Assembly: GCA_002343505.1 (NCBI GenBank) | Contig: DDQZ01000077.1 | Location: forward strand, 14,797-78,796 | Length of the DNA: 64,000 nt | From: Verrucomicrobiaceae bacterium UBA2429 | Lineage (GTDB): Bacteria > Verrucomicrobiota > Verrucomicrobiia > Verrucomicrobiales > Verrucomicrobiaceae | Direction of reading: 5' to 3' | Shown: one piece after another, positions 34,993 through 44,700 of the stretch | How the letters are laid out: every line of letters starts with the position of its first letter | How positions within the stretch are numbered: the first letter of the stretch is position 1 | Made by a program: the position numbers and the translations under genes | The notes under the pieces: generated by a model | What the model was told of the DNA's origin: nothing | The model's input: the letters and a program-made list of their open reading frames with translations, nothing else | Databases searched by the model: none

Positions 34993-37587
34993 ATGCACAC
35001 GCTGACGTTCCTTTTGCTGGCCGCAGCACTGCTTTCCACGACTGCAATCGCCGCCGAAACCTACACGCCCGGCGAGCCGGTGCACGGGGGTTTCAAGGAC
35101 TTCGCGCATGGCTTTCTCCAGCAGAACTGCTTCGAGTGCCACGACGACGAGACCACGAAGGGCGATCTCAATCTGCTCGAACTCGGCCCCGTGGATGAAA
35201 CCAACGCTGCGACTTGGAAATCCGTGTGGGCGCAGGTCGCGCTCGGTGAAATGCCACCGAAGAAGAAAAAGTCGCAGCCGCAGATCATCGACCGGTTGCA
35301 GTTCTCGGACTGGATCGTCGGCCAGCTCGGGCGCGTGATGAAGGACAAGGGCGGCTTTCATGAACCGTCCGATCCGCAGAAGGGCAACTTCGTGCGCCAT
35401 GAGCTGCTGTTTGGTCCATTGCCGGAAGGCATCCGACTCGTGCCCACGTCTTCGCCCGCGCGACTTTGGCGCGTGACTCCGCAGGAGCACATCACGCGGC
35501 TGAATGAACTCATCAACATCGAGCCGCCGTTAGATCCGAAGAAGCCCGGCCTGCGCACGCATGGCGATGCGGTGCCCACGAATCACGGCGGCGAGTTGAA
35601 GCTCTACTTTGGCACGGACAACATCCTCCAATGGGTGGGCGGCACCGTCGCGTATGCGACTGCGGTGAAGAGCGTGCCCGAAGTCCTCTCCTCGCTGCGC
35701 AACACCGGGCTGGAAAACTACCCGGACCTCTACTCGGTCAACAGCGCGGAATCGACGCAGATCCTCGGCATGGCGGAGGACATCCTGCGCTTCATGGCCT
35801 ACGGGCCTCGGAGTCTCGTCACCTTCCCGGAGCAGATCACCGACGATCCGAAAACCTACGACAAAGTGAAGCCTAAGGGCGACATCCGCGGCCTGCCGAA
35901 CTCCATCGTCTATAGCACGAAGGTGCTCCGCCCCATGACTCCCGTCGCTGACTTGATGAAGGAAGCGACCTTGTCCGATGAAAAACTCCTCGCAGCGGTG
36001 AACTGGCTTTTTGAAGCGCTCACGTTTCGTCCGCCGACCGAGGAAGAATCCGGCAATTACCTCGCGATCGTCAAAGACTCGATCCAGAAGGTCGGAAAAG
36101 AGGAAGGCGTGTTCATGGGGCTGTCATCGCTGTTTCTTGATCGCGATGCGCTGTTCCGGCCTGAGCTTGCCGAGGCTGGCAAACCCGACGCGCATGGCCG
36201 CGTCATGCTGCAGGACTGGGAGCTGGGCCTCGCGCTGAATCATGCGCTGTGTTTCATCAAGCCCGATGCCACGCTGCGCTCCGCCATCACTGAAGGGCGC
36301 ATGAAAACGCGCGACGACGTGCGGCGTGAAGTCACGCGCATGCTGGATGACGACCGCATTCGCAAGCCGCGCGTGCTGCGCTTCTTCCGCGAATACTTCG
36401 ATCACGACATGGCCGGCTACGTTTGCAAAGACGCCCGGGCGCTCGCGGCCACCGGCCTCTCGAACCGCGCCTCCATCTACTACCATGACATGTTCGATGC
36501 CACGGCCAGCACCGATCGCCTCATCGAACTCGTCCTCACCGAGGACAAGGATGTGCTCAAACAACTGCTCACCACGCAGAAGGTCGTCGCCACGCCGAGG
36601 GACAAGTTTTACTTTGGCCGCTTCAACAGCGCGGAAGAGGTGAAGGCGGCCACCGAAGCCAAGAAAAAGGCCGACGAGGCACAGGAAGCGAAGGAGAAGG
36701 CCCAAATCGCGGCGTTGAAGGCGGAGATTGCCAAACTGACTGCGGCGGTGAAAGCCGTGCCTGCTGACAAGACGGCCCTGCGAACGCTGGCGCTGAAGAA
36801 AAAGTCGTTAACGGCCATGGAAACTCGGTTCCAAGAAGCCAGGGCCGCACGGAAACGCGGCGACGGCGAAAACGTGAAAGTGACCTACGCCGAACTCACC
36901 GGCCCCGAGATTTTTGCGCGGGTCACACGTCGCTCATTCGGTGATCAATCGCTCACCCCCGAGCGCGTGCTCGCCACCGCGCCCGAAGGCGAGCGCCTCG
37001 GCATCCTCACCCATCCTGCATGGCTCGTCTCGCACTCGGATGCGATGGACAACCACGCCATCCATCGCGGGCGCTGGATTCGCGAGCGATTGCTCGGCGG
37101 CGGCATTCCCGACGTGCCCATCACCGTCGATGCGATGCTGCCCGTCGAGCCAGAGAGCACCTTGCGCCAGCGCATGCTTGTCACCCGCGAAACCTACTGC
37201 TGGACCTGCCATCAAAAGATGGACCCGCTCGGCCTGCCCTTTGAAATGTATAACCACGTCGGCTTCTTCCGCACCACCGAGCTGGACAAGCCCGTCGTCA
37301 CCAGAGGCGAGATCATCGACAGCGGCGATCCCACGCTAGACGGCCCCGTGAACAACGCGCTCGATATGATCGCGAAACTCGCGCAAAGCGAGCGCGTGGA
37401 GCAGGTCTTCGTCCGCCACGCCTTCCGCTTCTGGATGGGCCGCAACGAAACTCTCAACGACGCCCCCCTCCTCCAAGCCGCCCACCGCGCCTACCGCGAC
37501 AACGGCGGCAGCATGAAGGCCCTCATCACCTCGCTCGTGACCTCGGATGCGTTTCTCTATCGCAAGGTGGAGCGCGCTGCGGAGTGA
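34993..37587 (+). CDS. DUF1592/DUF1588/DUF1585-type exported cytochrome-like protein
   Basis: An 864-residue exported protein (signal [21 protein letters not shown]). A first C-x-x-C-H at about residue 46 ([17 protein letters not shown]) is of the PSCyt1 type, and a second at about 736 ([13 protein letters not shown]) is the typical DUF1588 motif. [30 protein letters not shown] and the closing DUF1585-like [10 protein letters not shown] fit the family. An unusual Ala/Lys/Glu-rich coiled-coil insert lies at about 545-620. It belongs with the DUF1552 gene upstream despite the intervening minus-strand pair. Long open sequence upstream of 34993 in the same frame crosses the antisense genes and is not coding. 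Confidence 0.88.
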   Translation: MHTLTFLLLAAALLSTTAIAAETYTPGEPVHGGFKDFAHGFLQQNCFECHDDETTKGDLNLLELGPVDETNAATWKSVWAQVALGEMPPKKKKSQPQIIDRLQFSDWIVGQLGRVMKDKGGFHEPSDPQKGNFVRHELLFGPLPEGIRLVPTSSPARLWRVTPQEHITRLNELINIEPPLDPKKPGLRTHGDAVPTNHGGELKLYFGTDNILQWVGGTVAYATAVKSVPEVLSSLRNTGLENYPDLYSVNSAESTQILGMAEDILRFMAYGPRSLVTFPEQITDDPKTYDKVKPKGDIRGLPNSIVYSTKVLRPMTPVADLMKEATLSDEKLLAAVNWLFEALTFRPPTEEESGNYLAIVKDSIQKVGKEEGVFMGLSSLFLDRDALFRPELAEAGKPDAHGRVMLQDWELGLALNHALCFIKPDATLRSAITEGRMKTRDDVRREVTRMLDDDRIRKPRVLRFFREYFDHDMAGYVCKDARALAATGLSNRASIYYHDMFDATASTDRLIELVLTEDKDVLKQLLTTQKVVATPRDKFYFGRFNSAEEVKAATEAKKKADEAQEAKEKAQIAALKAEIAKLTAAVKAVPADKTALRTLALKKKSLTAMETRFQEARAARKRGDGENVKVTYAELTGPEIFARVTRRSFGDQSLTPERVLATAPEGERLGILTHPAWLVSHSDAMDNHAIHRGRWIRERLLGGGIPDVPITVDAMLPVEPESTLRQRMLVTRETYCWTCHQKMDPLGLPFEMYNHVGFFRTTELDKPVVTRGEIIDSGDPTLDGPVNNALDMIAKLAQSERVEQVFVRHAFRFWMGRNETLNDAPLLQAAHRAYRDNGGSMKALITSLVTSDAFLYRKVERAAE

Positions 37588-37607
37588 GCCGCCACACTCT
37601 CATCGCC

Positions 37608-38957
37608 ATGCCCAGCCGCTCTTTGCATGCTCTGCTCGCCGCGCTCGGCCTCGTGGTTCAAAGCCACGCCGCTCCTCCCAACGTCATCATGCTGCTCGTG
37701 GATGACATGGGCTATGCGGACCTCGGTTGCATGGGTGCCAAGGACATCCGCACGCCGAACATTGATCGCATTGCCTCAGAAGGCGTTCGCATGACGGACT
37801 TCTACGCGAACGCGCCGGTTTGCTCTCCCACACGCGCTGCCTTCATCACCGGTCGCTGGCAGCATCGTTGCGGCATCGAGTGGGCCATCGGCCTCACTTC
37901 GGAGGAGGAAAAGCGAGTGAATGGAGCACTCGTGCCCGTGAAGGAACGCTTCACGATGGGCCTCATGCCCGAGGACAGCTTCCTCGTGCCTCTTTTGAAG
38001 AAAAATGGCTACGGCACCGCCTGCTACGGCAAATGGCACCTCGGATTCAAGCCGGAGCACAACCCCGTGAAGCACGGCTTCGACGAGTTTTGGGGCATCC
38101 TCGGCGGCCAGTGCGACTACTACCGCTACCACTACATCGACGGCATGAAGCAGCTCTACGAGAAGACCGAGCCGGCCACCGCCGAGGGCTACATCACTGA
38201 TCTCATCAACCAGCGCACCGTCCGCTACATCCGCGAGCAGTCCAGGCAGCCCTTCTTCATCTACGTGCCCTACAACGCGGTGCATCATCCCTACCAAGTG
38301 CCGGATGATCCGACGCAGTTCTACACGGACGCGAACAAGAATGACGGCACGCGCGCCGGTTACGCGAAGATGCTGGAGCGCATCGACCAGGGCGTGGGCG
38401 ACATCTTTGCCGCGCTGGAGGCGAAGGGCATCCTCGACAACACGCTGATCATTTTCACCAGCGACAACGGCGGCGAGCGCTTCTCCGACAACCGGCCGCT
38501 CTTCAATCACAAGACGACGCTGTGGGAGGGCGGCATCCGCGTGCCCTGCCTGCTGCGCTGGCCGGACGGCGGACTGCCGAAGGGTGCGGTCTCGGTGCAG
38601 CCGGCGATCACGATGGATCTCGCGGCCACCATTCTCGCCGCCGTCGGCGTGCCGGTGCCGAAGACGATGGACGGCATCGACCTGCTGCCCGTTCTCCGCG
38701 GCAAGCAGCCGCCCGTCGAGCGCACGCTCTGCTGGCGCGTGGACCGCACCGGCCGAAAGATGAAAGCCATCCGCCACGGCGACTGGAAGTATGTGCAGGA
38801 CGACATGGTCGAAATGCTCTTCAACCTCCGCGACGACATCGGCGAGCGCCACGACCTCTACTACGAACGCCTCGACAAGGTGAAGGAGCTCAAGGCGAAA
38901 CTCGCCGAGTGGGAGGCCGATGTGGACAAGGTTCCGCCGCCGATCCGGATTCATTGA
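37608..38957 (+). CDS. Exported arylsulfatase, formylglycine type
   Basis: A 449-residue type I sulfatase. The leader MPSRSLHALLAALGLVVQSHA is followed by NVIMLLVDDMGYADLGC with the metal Asp pair. The catalytic motif VCSPTRAAFITG (C-x-P-x-R, about residue 72) would be modified to formylglycine by an FGE. GYGTACYGKWHLG, PYNAVHHPYQ and IIFTSDNGG with the metal DNG follow. It would remove sulfate from a sulfated sugar or glycan in the periplasm. ATG at 37608 is preferred to an upstream start at 37584 since it begins the signal. It follows the DUF1588 gene by 20 bases. Confidence 0.92.
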   Translation: MPSRSLHALLAALGLVVQSHAAPPNVIMLLVDDMGYADLGCMGAKDIRTPNIDRIASEGVRMTDFYANAPVCSPTRAAFITGRWQHRCGIEWAIGLTSEEEKRVNGALVPVKERFTMGLMPEDSFLVPLLKKNGYGTACYGKWHLGFKPEHNPVKHGFDEFWGILGGQCDYYRYHYIDGMKQLYEKTEPATAEGYITDLINQRTVRYIREQSRQPFFIYVPYNAVHHPYQVPDDPTQFYTDANKNDGTRAGYAKMLERIDQGVGDIFAALEAKGILDNTLIIFTSDNGGERFSDNRPLFNHKTTLWEGGIRVPCLLRWPDGGLPKGAVSVQPAITMDLAATILAAVGVPVPKTMDGIDLLPVLRGKQPPVERTLCWRVDRTGRKMKAIRHGDWKYVQDDMVEMLFNLRDDIGERHDLYYERLDKVKELKAKLAEWEADVDKVPPPIRIH

Positions 38958-39025
38958 GTTGGTTTCCGCATCGCTCCAACGAGCCTGTGCCATCCACAGC
39001 CGCCACATCCTCGATTTGCCGTGAA

Positions 39026-39080
39026 AGTGTCGTGAGGTCCTCCGGACCGCCCAGATGAGTCCAGAGGACTCAACCACACT
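39026..39080. repeat. Intergenic three-hairpin repeat, copy 1
   Basis: A 55-base element that folds as a three-way junction: an outer stem of AGTGTCGT with ACCACACT (one mismatch), an inner hairpin GGTCC-TCC-GGACC, and a second inner hairpin GAGTCC-AGA-GGACTC. It lies in the convergent gap between the two sulfatase genes, just past the stop of the minus-strand sulfatase. It matches 40540-40595: the last 30 bases are 29/30 identical, and the first hairpin keeps its pairing with compensatory changes. Confidence 0.8.
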
Positions 39081-39088
39081 CCGAACGA

Positions 39089-40492
39089 TCACTTTTTCTT
39101 CTTCACCTTCTCTACCATGCTCGCACCGACTTCCTGGCGCCAGGTGTTGAGTTTGGCGAGAAGACGGTCGCGATCGGCGGAACGTTCTTCAGCGAGGTTT
39201 TTCGATTCACCGGGGTCGTTGACGAGGTCGTAGAGTTCGAGGCGTTTTTCGCCGGGGAAGTCGAGGAGCTTCAAATCGCCCACGCGGATGGCGGAGGAGA
39301 AGATGTCGCCGGTGCTGGCAGGGCGTGGTGCGGGGTTGTGCCAGTAGAAGGTGTCGCGGGCGAGTGCGGTGCCGTTTTGCATCAGGGGCACGAGGTTCTG
39401 ACCATCGGTGCCTGCGAGTTTTGGTAATGCGATGCCTGCCATGTCGGTAAGCGTTGGCATGAGGTCCAGTGTGCTGACGGGCGTGGCGATCTCTGTGCCC
39501 GGCTTCACGCTGCCGGGCCAGCGGACGAGCAAGGGGATTCGCAGGCCGCCTTCGTAAAGATGGCCTTTGCCGGCACGCAGCGGGCGATTCGAGGTGGCGA
39601 CGCCGCGATTGTTGTCCCGGGCGCTGAGCCCTCCGTGATCGCTGGCGAGGACGATGATGGTGTTGTCCTCGATGCCGAGTTTTTTGAGCTGCCCGAGCAG
39701 TCGGCCGATACCGTTGTCCACGCTCTCGATCATCGCGGCGTAGGTGGCGTTGTTCTGCACGAGCTGGTTTTCTCCGGCGCTCTCTTTTTCCCACTCGACA
39801 GCGGGCTTCGGCATCGTCGCGAGTTTTTCCTCATAGCGCTTCGTGAGATGTTTTTTCGCTTCAATCGGAGTATGGACGGCGTAGTGCGCGAGCACGGCGC
39901 AGAAGGGTTTGTCCTTGTTGGCCTCGATGAACTTCATCGTCTCCTGCGTGAGGCGATCCGTGAGGTATTCGCCCTCGGGAGCGTCATCCAGCCCGACGAT
40001 GGCATCCTTCTCATCGTGCCCCTTGGCTTTCGACACGGTGTAAGGCGCAAAAAACGATCGTGTGGCCCCAGCGGCTCCCGCAGCGACGATGGTGTCAAAG
40101 CCGACCTTGTCCGGATTCGAAGCGCCTTCGCCGAGATGCCATTTGCCGCAGTAAAACGTGTTGTAGCCCGCCGCTTTGAACGCCTGGCCGATGGTCGCAT
40201 CGCGATCCGGCTCGACATGCGGGCTGTCTTTCTCGCCCTGCACGCGTGCGGGATGCTTCCCGGTGAGAATGGCAAAACGCGAGGGCACGCAGCGCGGATA
40301 CGTCACATACGCCTGCGTGAACTTCGCCCCGCTCGCCGCCAGCCGGTCCATGTTCGGCGTTTCATACAGCGTGGAGCCGTAGCAGCTCAAATCACGCGAG
40401 CCGAAGTCATCGACGAGGATGAAGAGGATGTTGGGCTTCGTCTGAGCGTAGAGCGAAGAGCAGAGGGCAAAGAGGATGAGAAACGAGCGCAT
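39089..40492 (-). CDS. Exported sulfatase, formylglycine type
   Basis: A 467-residue sulfatase: signal MRSFLILFALCSSLYAQ, NILFILVDDFGSRDLSCYGS with metal Asps, PRCVPSRFAILTG with the C-x-P-S-R modification motif, YNTFYCGKWHLGEG, and IIVLASDHGGLS with the Asp-His pair. It ends in a lysine-rich tail. The serine form C-x-P-S-R is the classical arylsulfatase motif. The start at 40492 is chosen because it begins a signal sequence. Both ends of the gene are marked by copies of the three-hairpin repeat. Confidence 0.92.
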   Translation of the reverse strand: MRSFLILFALCSSLYAQTKPNILFILVDDFGSRDLSCYGSTLYETPNMDRLAASGAKFTQAYVTYPRCVPSRFAILTGKHPARVQGEKDSPHVEPDRDATIGQAFKAAGYNTFYCGKWHLGEGASNPDKVGFDTIVAAGAAGATRSFFAPYTVSKAKGHDEKDAIVGLDDAPEGEYLTDRLTQETMKFIEANKDKPFCAVLAHYAVHTPIEAKKHLTKRYEEKLATMPKPAVEWEKESAGENQLVQNNATYAAMIESVDNGIGRLLGQLKKLGIEDNTIIVLASDHGGLSARDNNRGVATSNRPLRAGKGHLYEGGLRIPLLVRWPGSVKPGTEIATPVSTLDLMPTLTDMAGIALPKLAGTDGQNLVPLMQNGTALARDTFYWHNPAPRPASTGDIFSSAIRVGDLKLLDFPGEKRLELYDLVNDPGESKNLAEERSADRDRLLAKLNTWRQEVGASMVEKVKKKK

Positions 40493-40539
40493 GGTGGTGT
40501 GAGGGAGCACTGCCGGTGACGGCAGCGTTTGCCTGGAAA

Positions 40540-40595
40540 AGTGCGGTGCAGTCCTCCGGACTGCGTCAGATGAGTCAAGAGGACTCAACCACACT
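40540..40595. repeat. Intergenic three-hairpin repeat, copy 2
   Basis: A 56-base element related to 39026-39080: outer stem AGTGCGGT with ACCACACT, inner hairpin GCAGTCC-TCC-GGACTGC, second hairpin GAGTC-AAGAG-GACTC. It overlaps the stop codon of the FecR gene (40594-40596) and precedes the sulfatase start by 48 bases. In the minus-strand transcript the long stem is followed by ACCGCACTTTT, so it could end transcription after FecR. Confidence 0.8.
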
Positions 40596-41892
40596 ACTTC
40601 ACCGCGATGCCATACATGGCGCGATGCCGTCCATCCTTCTCGGTATACGGCGGACCGAGCTTCACTTGGCCTGCCGTTGGCATCGCGCGTTTCCAGACTT
40701 GGTAGATGACGAAGATTTCGCCGCTGGCATCGGCGGTCATGCCTTGGACGACGGGATTGTCTGCCCACGGGCCGCTGCGGAGACCGAAAGCGGCCTCCAC
40801 AAAGTCACGCCGCACCCACTCCGGCACCTCAGCACGCGCATCGAGCATCAAATAGACGGTGCAGGGTCGCGAAACCGTGAGCGTGAGTTCCAAATCAGGA
40901 TCGTGGCGATCCGGCGAGAAGGTGCCGACGATGTCCGCGCCGATCAACTCGGACGGAAACGCCTCGCCGGGCATTGGCTGCCAGCGTGGCTTGCCGAGCG
41001 TGGAGTAAGGCCGCGCACCGGCTCGCACCTGGCCGGCTTGCAGCGTGTAGAAGGCGTAGGTGCCGCCGTCATTGACGTTGTCGGCCACATTCGTCACGAG
41101 CGCATCACGCGGCGGTGGCGCGAGCGTCGCAAAGGAATCGCCGCGCGTGTTGATGCACACGAGACGACGCGCTGTGGCGCTCGGATGCACTCGCACCGCT
41201 TCACCCGCCATGAGCGAGGCGAGCTGCTTCGGCTGCGCTTTGCCATAGACCTCCACTTTGCCCTGAAACACCGCCACATCCGTCTCACCCGCGCTGCTGA
41301 GCGACACACCAAAGCGCGTGCCGAGGTCCACCACGCGTGCGTTGGCGGTCTCGATGACGAAACCTTTGCCCAAATCACCCACATCCGCTGTCACACTGCC
41401 CGCGAGCAGCGTGGCATGCATCGCGTCGGCGAGTTGCAAATGCACAGGTGCGCTCAAATCGAGCGTCACACCGGAATCGAGCTGCAACTGCACGCTACCG
41501 TGATCCAGCCGCACCTCGCTCATCCGCCGCGTGCTGTTTTTTGGCCAAATCGAAGCCGCATCGTCCGAAACGGCCGTCACATGCACTTCCACGCCGCGCG
41601 GCATCCACAACGCCAAAACGCCCGCGAGCAAAAAAACGGCCGCTGCGGCCCAACGAACGGTTTGCGAGCGCCAGACGGTCGTTTTGGCCTTCGGCGCACT
41701 CAGCGGCTGCTGCGCCACCGGACGTACCATCGTCTTCAGAGCGGCATCGACATGCGCGTAGCGCAAAAATTCGCGTCGTAGCTCCGCATCGGCACTCAGA
41801 CGGGCATCCAGGGCCTTCACTTCCTCCGCCGTCGCACGACCGCTGAGATAGCTCTCGATCCAACGGAAATCCTTTTCGCGTTCCGTGCTCAT
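40594..41892 (-). CDS. FecR-type anti-sigma/signal-transfer protein
   Basis: A 432-residue membrane protein. The cytoplasmic N-terminus (YLSGRATAEEVKALDARLSADAELRREFLRY) is the usual anti-sigma-like helix set, followed by one membrane span (RWAAAAVFLLAGVLALWM, about 80-98). The periplasmic part carries the FecR domain (ATLLAGSVTADV, GFVIETANARVVDLGTRFGVSLS, VAVFQGKVEVY). The last 170 residues are an added domain without a name I recognise. It overlaps the sigma-factor gene by four bases (ATGA) and should control it. Confidence 0.88.
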   Translation of the reverse strand: MSTEREKDFRWIESYLSGRATAEEVKALDARLSADAELRREFLRYAHVDAALKTMVRPVAQQPLSAPKAKTTVWRSQTVRWAAAAVFLLAGVLALWMPRGVEVHVTAVSDDAASIWPKNSTRRMSEVRLDHGSVQLQLDSGVTLDLSAPVHLQLADAMHATLLAGSVTADVGDLGKGFVIETANARVVDLGTRFGVSLSSAGETDVAVFQGKVEVYGKAQPKQLASLMAGEAVRVHPSATARRLVCINTRGDSFATLAPPPRDALVTNVADNVNDGGTYAFYTLQAGQVRAGARPYSTLGKPRWQPMPGEAFPSELIGADIVGTFSPDRHDPDLELTLTVSRPCTVYLMLDARAEVPEWVRRDFVEAAFGLRSGPWADNPVVQGMTADASGEIFVIYQVWKRAMPTAGQVKLGPPYTEKDGRHRAMYGIAVK

Positions 41893-42422
41893 GCCACGCC
41901 CTCCTTCGCGAGTTCACGCTTCGCGCACTCGGTGAGCATCATGCGGATGCGGTGCAGCGATTTATACACTGCCATCGCCGTGCGCCCGAGCCGCGCCGCC
42001 AGCTCATCCATGCGCGAGCCCGGCGCATACGCCGCCTCCACGAGGGAGCGCTGGTCGGTGGGCAGCTTTTGCAGGCAGGTGTCGAGCGCCTTTCGCTCAT
42101 CGGTGAACTGATCCGCCATCTCCTCCGCCTCATCCGCGAGCGTGGCGAATAATTCATCGCCAAACACATGCCGGTCACGGCTCATCTTCCGCCGAAACTC
42201 CAGCGACTCCAGCCGTGCGACGCCGAAGGCCCAGCGCCGGAAATCCTCCGGCGCGGAGAGCGTGTGAAAGCGCTTCCAAAGCGCCATCGCCACCTCCTGC
42301 ATCACATCATCCGCATCCACCAGCGTCTGCACGAGCGAGCGCACAAAGCCGCGGATCGACGGCTCATGCTCCACATAAAGGCGGAGGAAGTTTGCGTGTT
42401 GCTGGAAGTTGGGATCGGGCAT
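41889..42422 (-). CDS. ECF-type RNA polymerase sigma factor
   Basis: A 177-residue extracytoplasmic-function sigma factor. Region 2 includes LRLYVEHEPSIRGFVRSLVQTLVDADDVMQEVAMALWKRF (the DADDVxQE motif), and region 4 includes LPTDQRSLVEAAYAPGSRMDELAARLGRTAMAVYKSLHRIRMML. The wording is of the Planctomycetes/Verrucomicrobia type. It is coupled to the FecR gene by an ATGA overlap and transcribed away from the chimeric gene at 42539. The likely regulon is the local glycan or sulfatase genes, by context only. Confidence 0.92.
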   Translation of the reverse strand: MPDPNFQQHANFLRLYVEHEPSIRGFVRSLVQTLVDADDVMQEVAMALWKRFHTLSAPEDFRRWAFGVARLESLEFRRKMSRDRHVFGDELFATLADEAEEMADQFTDERKALDTCLQKLPTDQRSLVEAAYAPGSRMDELAARLGRTAMAVYKSLHRIRMMLTECAKRELAKEGVA

Positions 42423-42471
42423 TTTGCAGGGACACTGCCGAGCACGGGAGCGTTTGCCGCATTTTTTGCCG

Positions 42472-42490
42472 CCCCCTAGTTTTCGGGGGG
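42472..42490. other. Short GC hairpin between sigma gene and chimeric gene
   Basis: CCCCC at 42472-42476 and GGGGG at 42485-42489 flank an eight-base loop in the 116-base gap between the divergent sigma gene and the chimeric gene. It may be part of the regulatory region of either gene. No clear -35/-10 elements were found nearby. Confidence 0.35.
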
Positions 42491-42538
42491 TGAACGGCTA
42501 AGTCTGTCGCCACCGAGGCGTATGCTTCTCACTCCACC

Positions 42539-43486
42539 ATGACTTTCTGGTTTCGTTTTCGATCCTCATTCGCCGCCGCGCTCACCGCTAGTCTTGCCTT
42601 TGCCGGTGCTGGCTTTGCTGCTGAACCGTATGACACTTTCCTGGAGACGCATTGCATTAAATGCCATGGTCCGGAGAAGGAGAAGGGAGACTTGCGGATC
42701 GACCAACTCTCGCGCGATTTCAAAGTGGGCGCGGACACGCATCATTGGGCGGAGGTGATCGAGCAGGTGAACTCGGGCGAGATGCCGCCGAAGAAGGAGA
42801 AGAAGCCCGCGCAGGAGGAGATCGCGGCGTTTGTGACGAGCCTGGATGCGCGCATCAAGGAAGGTCGCGCGGCCCGCATGGCGGCTCGCCCAGCAGTGGC
42901 GCACTACCGGCTGAGCCGGAAGGAGTATCAAAACACGGTCTATGACCTGCTCGGCGTGCGCTACGATCCCGCGAAGCCGGGCGAACTGAATGAGGACACG
43001 CTCTGGCATGGCTTTGAGCGCATCGGATCGGAGCTGTCGCCTTCGCATGTGGATCGTTATTACCGCGCTGCGGAGCTGGTGCTGGAGCGCGCGTTTCCCG
43101 CAGCGGCGGCGGGAGAGGCTCGCAAACTTTGCAAGACGGGGGCGGAGATCCGCGATCTGGAGGCGAAGAAGCTCCTCGACAAGACGCTCATCGTCATCAC
43201 CACCGAGTTCGGCCGGCCACCGGAGTTCGACAGCGGCGGCGGGCACTGCCACCAGGGCAGCGCCTTCACCTGCGTGCTGGCCGGTGGTGGCCTGCGCCAC
43301 TGCGGTGCCTGGGGCGAGACCGACGAGCTCTCCAAAGAGATCGTCGCCAACCCCGTCAGCGTGCCCGACTTCTTCGCCACCATCTGCGCCGCCTTGGGCG
43401 TTGACTACCGCAAGAACCTTTACGACGGCGACCGCCCCGTGCCGATCACGGATCAAGGAAGCCCCATCGCAGCTCGTTTTGCATAG
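42539..43486 (+). CDS. Chimeric gene: PSCyt1-DUF1587 head joined to a DUF1501 tail
   Basis: An open frame of 315 residues formed from two unrelated parts. Residues 1-about 200 are a signal (ending AGAGFAA), a PSCyt1 motif ([19 protein letters not shown]-x-x-C-H) and DUF1587 ([34 protein letters not shown]), the start of a DUF1587/DUF1592 protein normally 700-1000 residues long. From residue about 204 the frame continues straight into [21 protein letters not shown], the last 112 residues of a DUF1501 protein, nearly identical to 29389-30666. The metal and haem parts are split between the pieces, so normal function is unlikely. It is best explained by a deletion or recombination that joined neighbouring genes. 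Confidence 0.82.
   Translation: MTFWFRFRSSFAAALTASLAFAGAGFAAEPYDTFLETHCIKCHGPEKEKGDLRIDQLSRDFKVGADTHHWAEVIEQVNSGEMPPKKEKKPAQEEIAAFVTSLDARIKEGRAARMAARPAVAHYRLSRKEYQNTVYDLLGVRYDPAKPGELNEDTLWHGFERIGSELSPSHVDRYYRAAELVLERAFPAAAAGEARKLCKTGAEIRDLEAKKLLDKTLIVITTEFGRPPEFDSGGGHCHQGSAFTCVLAGGGLRHCGAWGETDELSKEIVANPVSVPDFFATICAALGVDYRKNLYDGDRPVPITDQGSPIAARFA
43147..43486 (+). repeat. Dispersed gene-segment repeat, copy 2
   Basis: The 3' part of the chimeric gene matches 30327-30666 without gaps. Differences lie mostly at third codon positions, and the two encoded peptides differ at about ten sites (for example GGGHCHQG against GGGRGHQG). The left border of the match is the fusion point of the chimera. 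Confidence 0.85.
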
Positions 43487-43512
43487 TCAGAAACTGGGAG
43501 ACTGAGGCAGCC

Positions 43513-44700
43513 ATGAAAACGAACTTGTCGTTCATATTGTTGTTCTTGACGGCCGCGCGGGCCATCGCCGCCGACGGTCTGCTGCTCGATCTCGTCGTGC
43601 CGCCGGGTGAGAAGGACCGATTTCAACATGCGGAGTTTTCCTTCTGGATCGCGGACGCTGCAAAGCCAGTCAAAGCGGTCATCATTCATCAGCACGGCTG
43701 CACCAATGCCTCACCGGACAAGCATCCGCCGATCACAGGCGACTGGCATTGGCGGGCGCTGGCGCGGAAGCACGACGCGGCGCTGCTGGTGCCGATGTAT
43801 CACGTCGCGAAGAACTGCGATGAGTGGAACGACCCCGACAGCGGCTCCGAAAGCGCTCTTTTCACCGCTTTGGAAGACTTTGCGCAGAGGTCGAAGCGGC
43901 CTGGACTCAAAGACGCGCCTTGGGTGCTGTGGGGCCACTCCGGCGGCTCAAGCTGGTCCGCGCAGATGATCACGCGGCATCCGAAGCGCGTGCTCGCGGC
44001 CTCGTTTCGCGGCGGCTGCCACAAGCAGTTTGGCGTGCCGGAGTTTCGCGCCAAGTTCGGCCCCATCGCCCGCGATCTGCCGCTGCTGTTTGTGTGGGGG
44101 AAACGCGAGTCCGTGCCCGGCTCCAGTCATTTCGTCTCCTGGGAGCCGATGAACACGATGTATCGCGAACTGCGCGGGCAGGGCGGCAAGGTCTGCCGCG
44201 TCATTGACCCACGCTCCGAACATGGCTGCGATGACTCGCGCTTCATGAGCATCAACTTCTTCGACGCCGTGCTTTCAGGTCAGGCCAACGCCAAGCCCTC
44301 CAACGATGCATCCGCGCCCTGGCTGCCCAACGACACCTTCGCCGCGCTATGGTCTGAGTTTTCGGAAAATGGCACGCTCGTTCCTGCCAAGGCACCTGCG
44401 CAGGCAGCCGAACTCCAGGCGAAGCGTGCGGGTGACGGCAGAATCAAACTCACATGGCGCGTCGTTCCCGATCTCACCGGAGGTCTGCGGGCCATCCGCA
44501 TTCATCGCGATGGCCGGCTTTGGAAAGATCTCGCCATTAAACCAACGGACTTCATTGCCACAGGTCGCGATTCCACGCCTGAGGCGTTGCGCCCGATGGA
44601 GCTTGAGGATGAAAGTCGTGACACACACGGCTACACGCTCACGTTTCTCGATGCCGCCAGCCATGAGTCACCGCACAGCCCTCCAATTCATGTTCCGTGA
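43513..44700 (+). CDS. Exported alpha/beta hydrolase with C-terminal beta domain
   Basis: A 395-residue exported protein with signal MKTNLSFILLFLTAARAIA. KAVIIHQHGCTN is an oxyanion-side strand, APWVLWGHSGGSSWSAQMI holds the Ser nucleophile in G-H-S-G-G, and RSEHGCDDSR probably the His. Residues about 295-395 look like a fibronectin-type beta sandwich (KLTWRVVPDLTGGLRAIRIHRDG). It could be an acetyl, feruloyl or polyester-type esterase on glycans. It starts 26 bases after the chimera's stop, and its end overlaps the next gene. Confidence 0.8.
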   Translation: MKTNLSFILLFLTAARAIAADGLLLDLVVPPGEKDRFQHAEFSFWIADAAKPVKAVIIHQHGCTNASPDKHPPITGDWHWRALARKHDAALLVPMYHVAKNCDEWNDPDSGSESALFTALEDFAQRSKRPGLKDAPWVLWGHSGGSSWSAQMITRHPKRVLAASFRGGCHKQFGVPEFRAKFGPIARDLPLLFVWGKRESVPGSSHFVSWEPMNTMYRELRGQGGKVCRVIDPRSEHGCDDSRFMSINFFDAVLSGQANAKPSNDASAPWLPNDTFAALWSEFSENGTLVPAKAPAQAAELQAKRAGDGRIKLTWRVVPDLTGGLRAIRIHRDGRLWKDLAIKPTDFIATGRDSTPEALRPMELEDESRDTHGYTLTFLDAASHESPHSPPIHVP

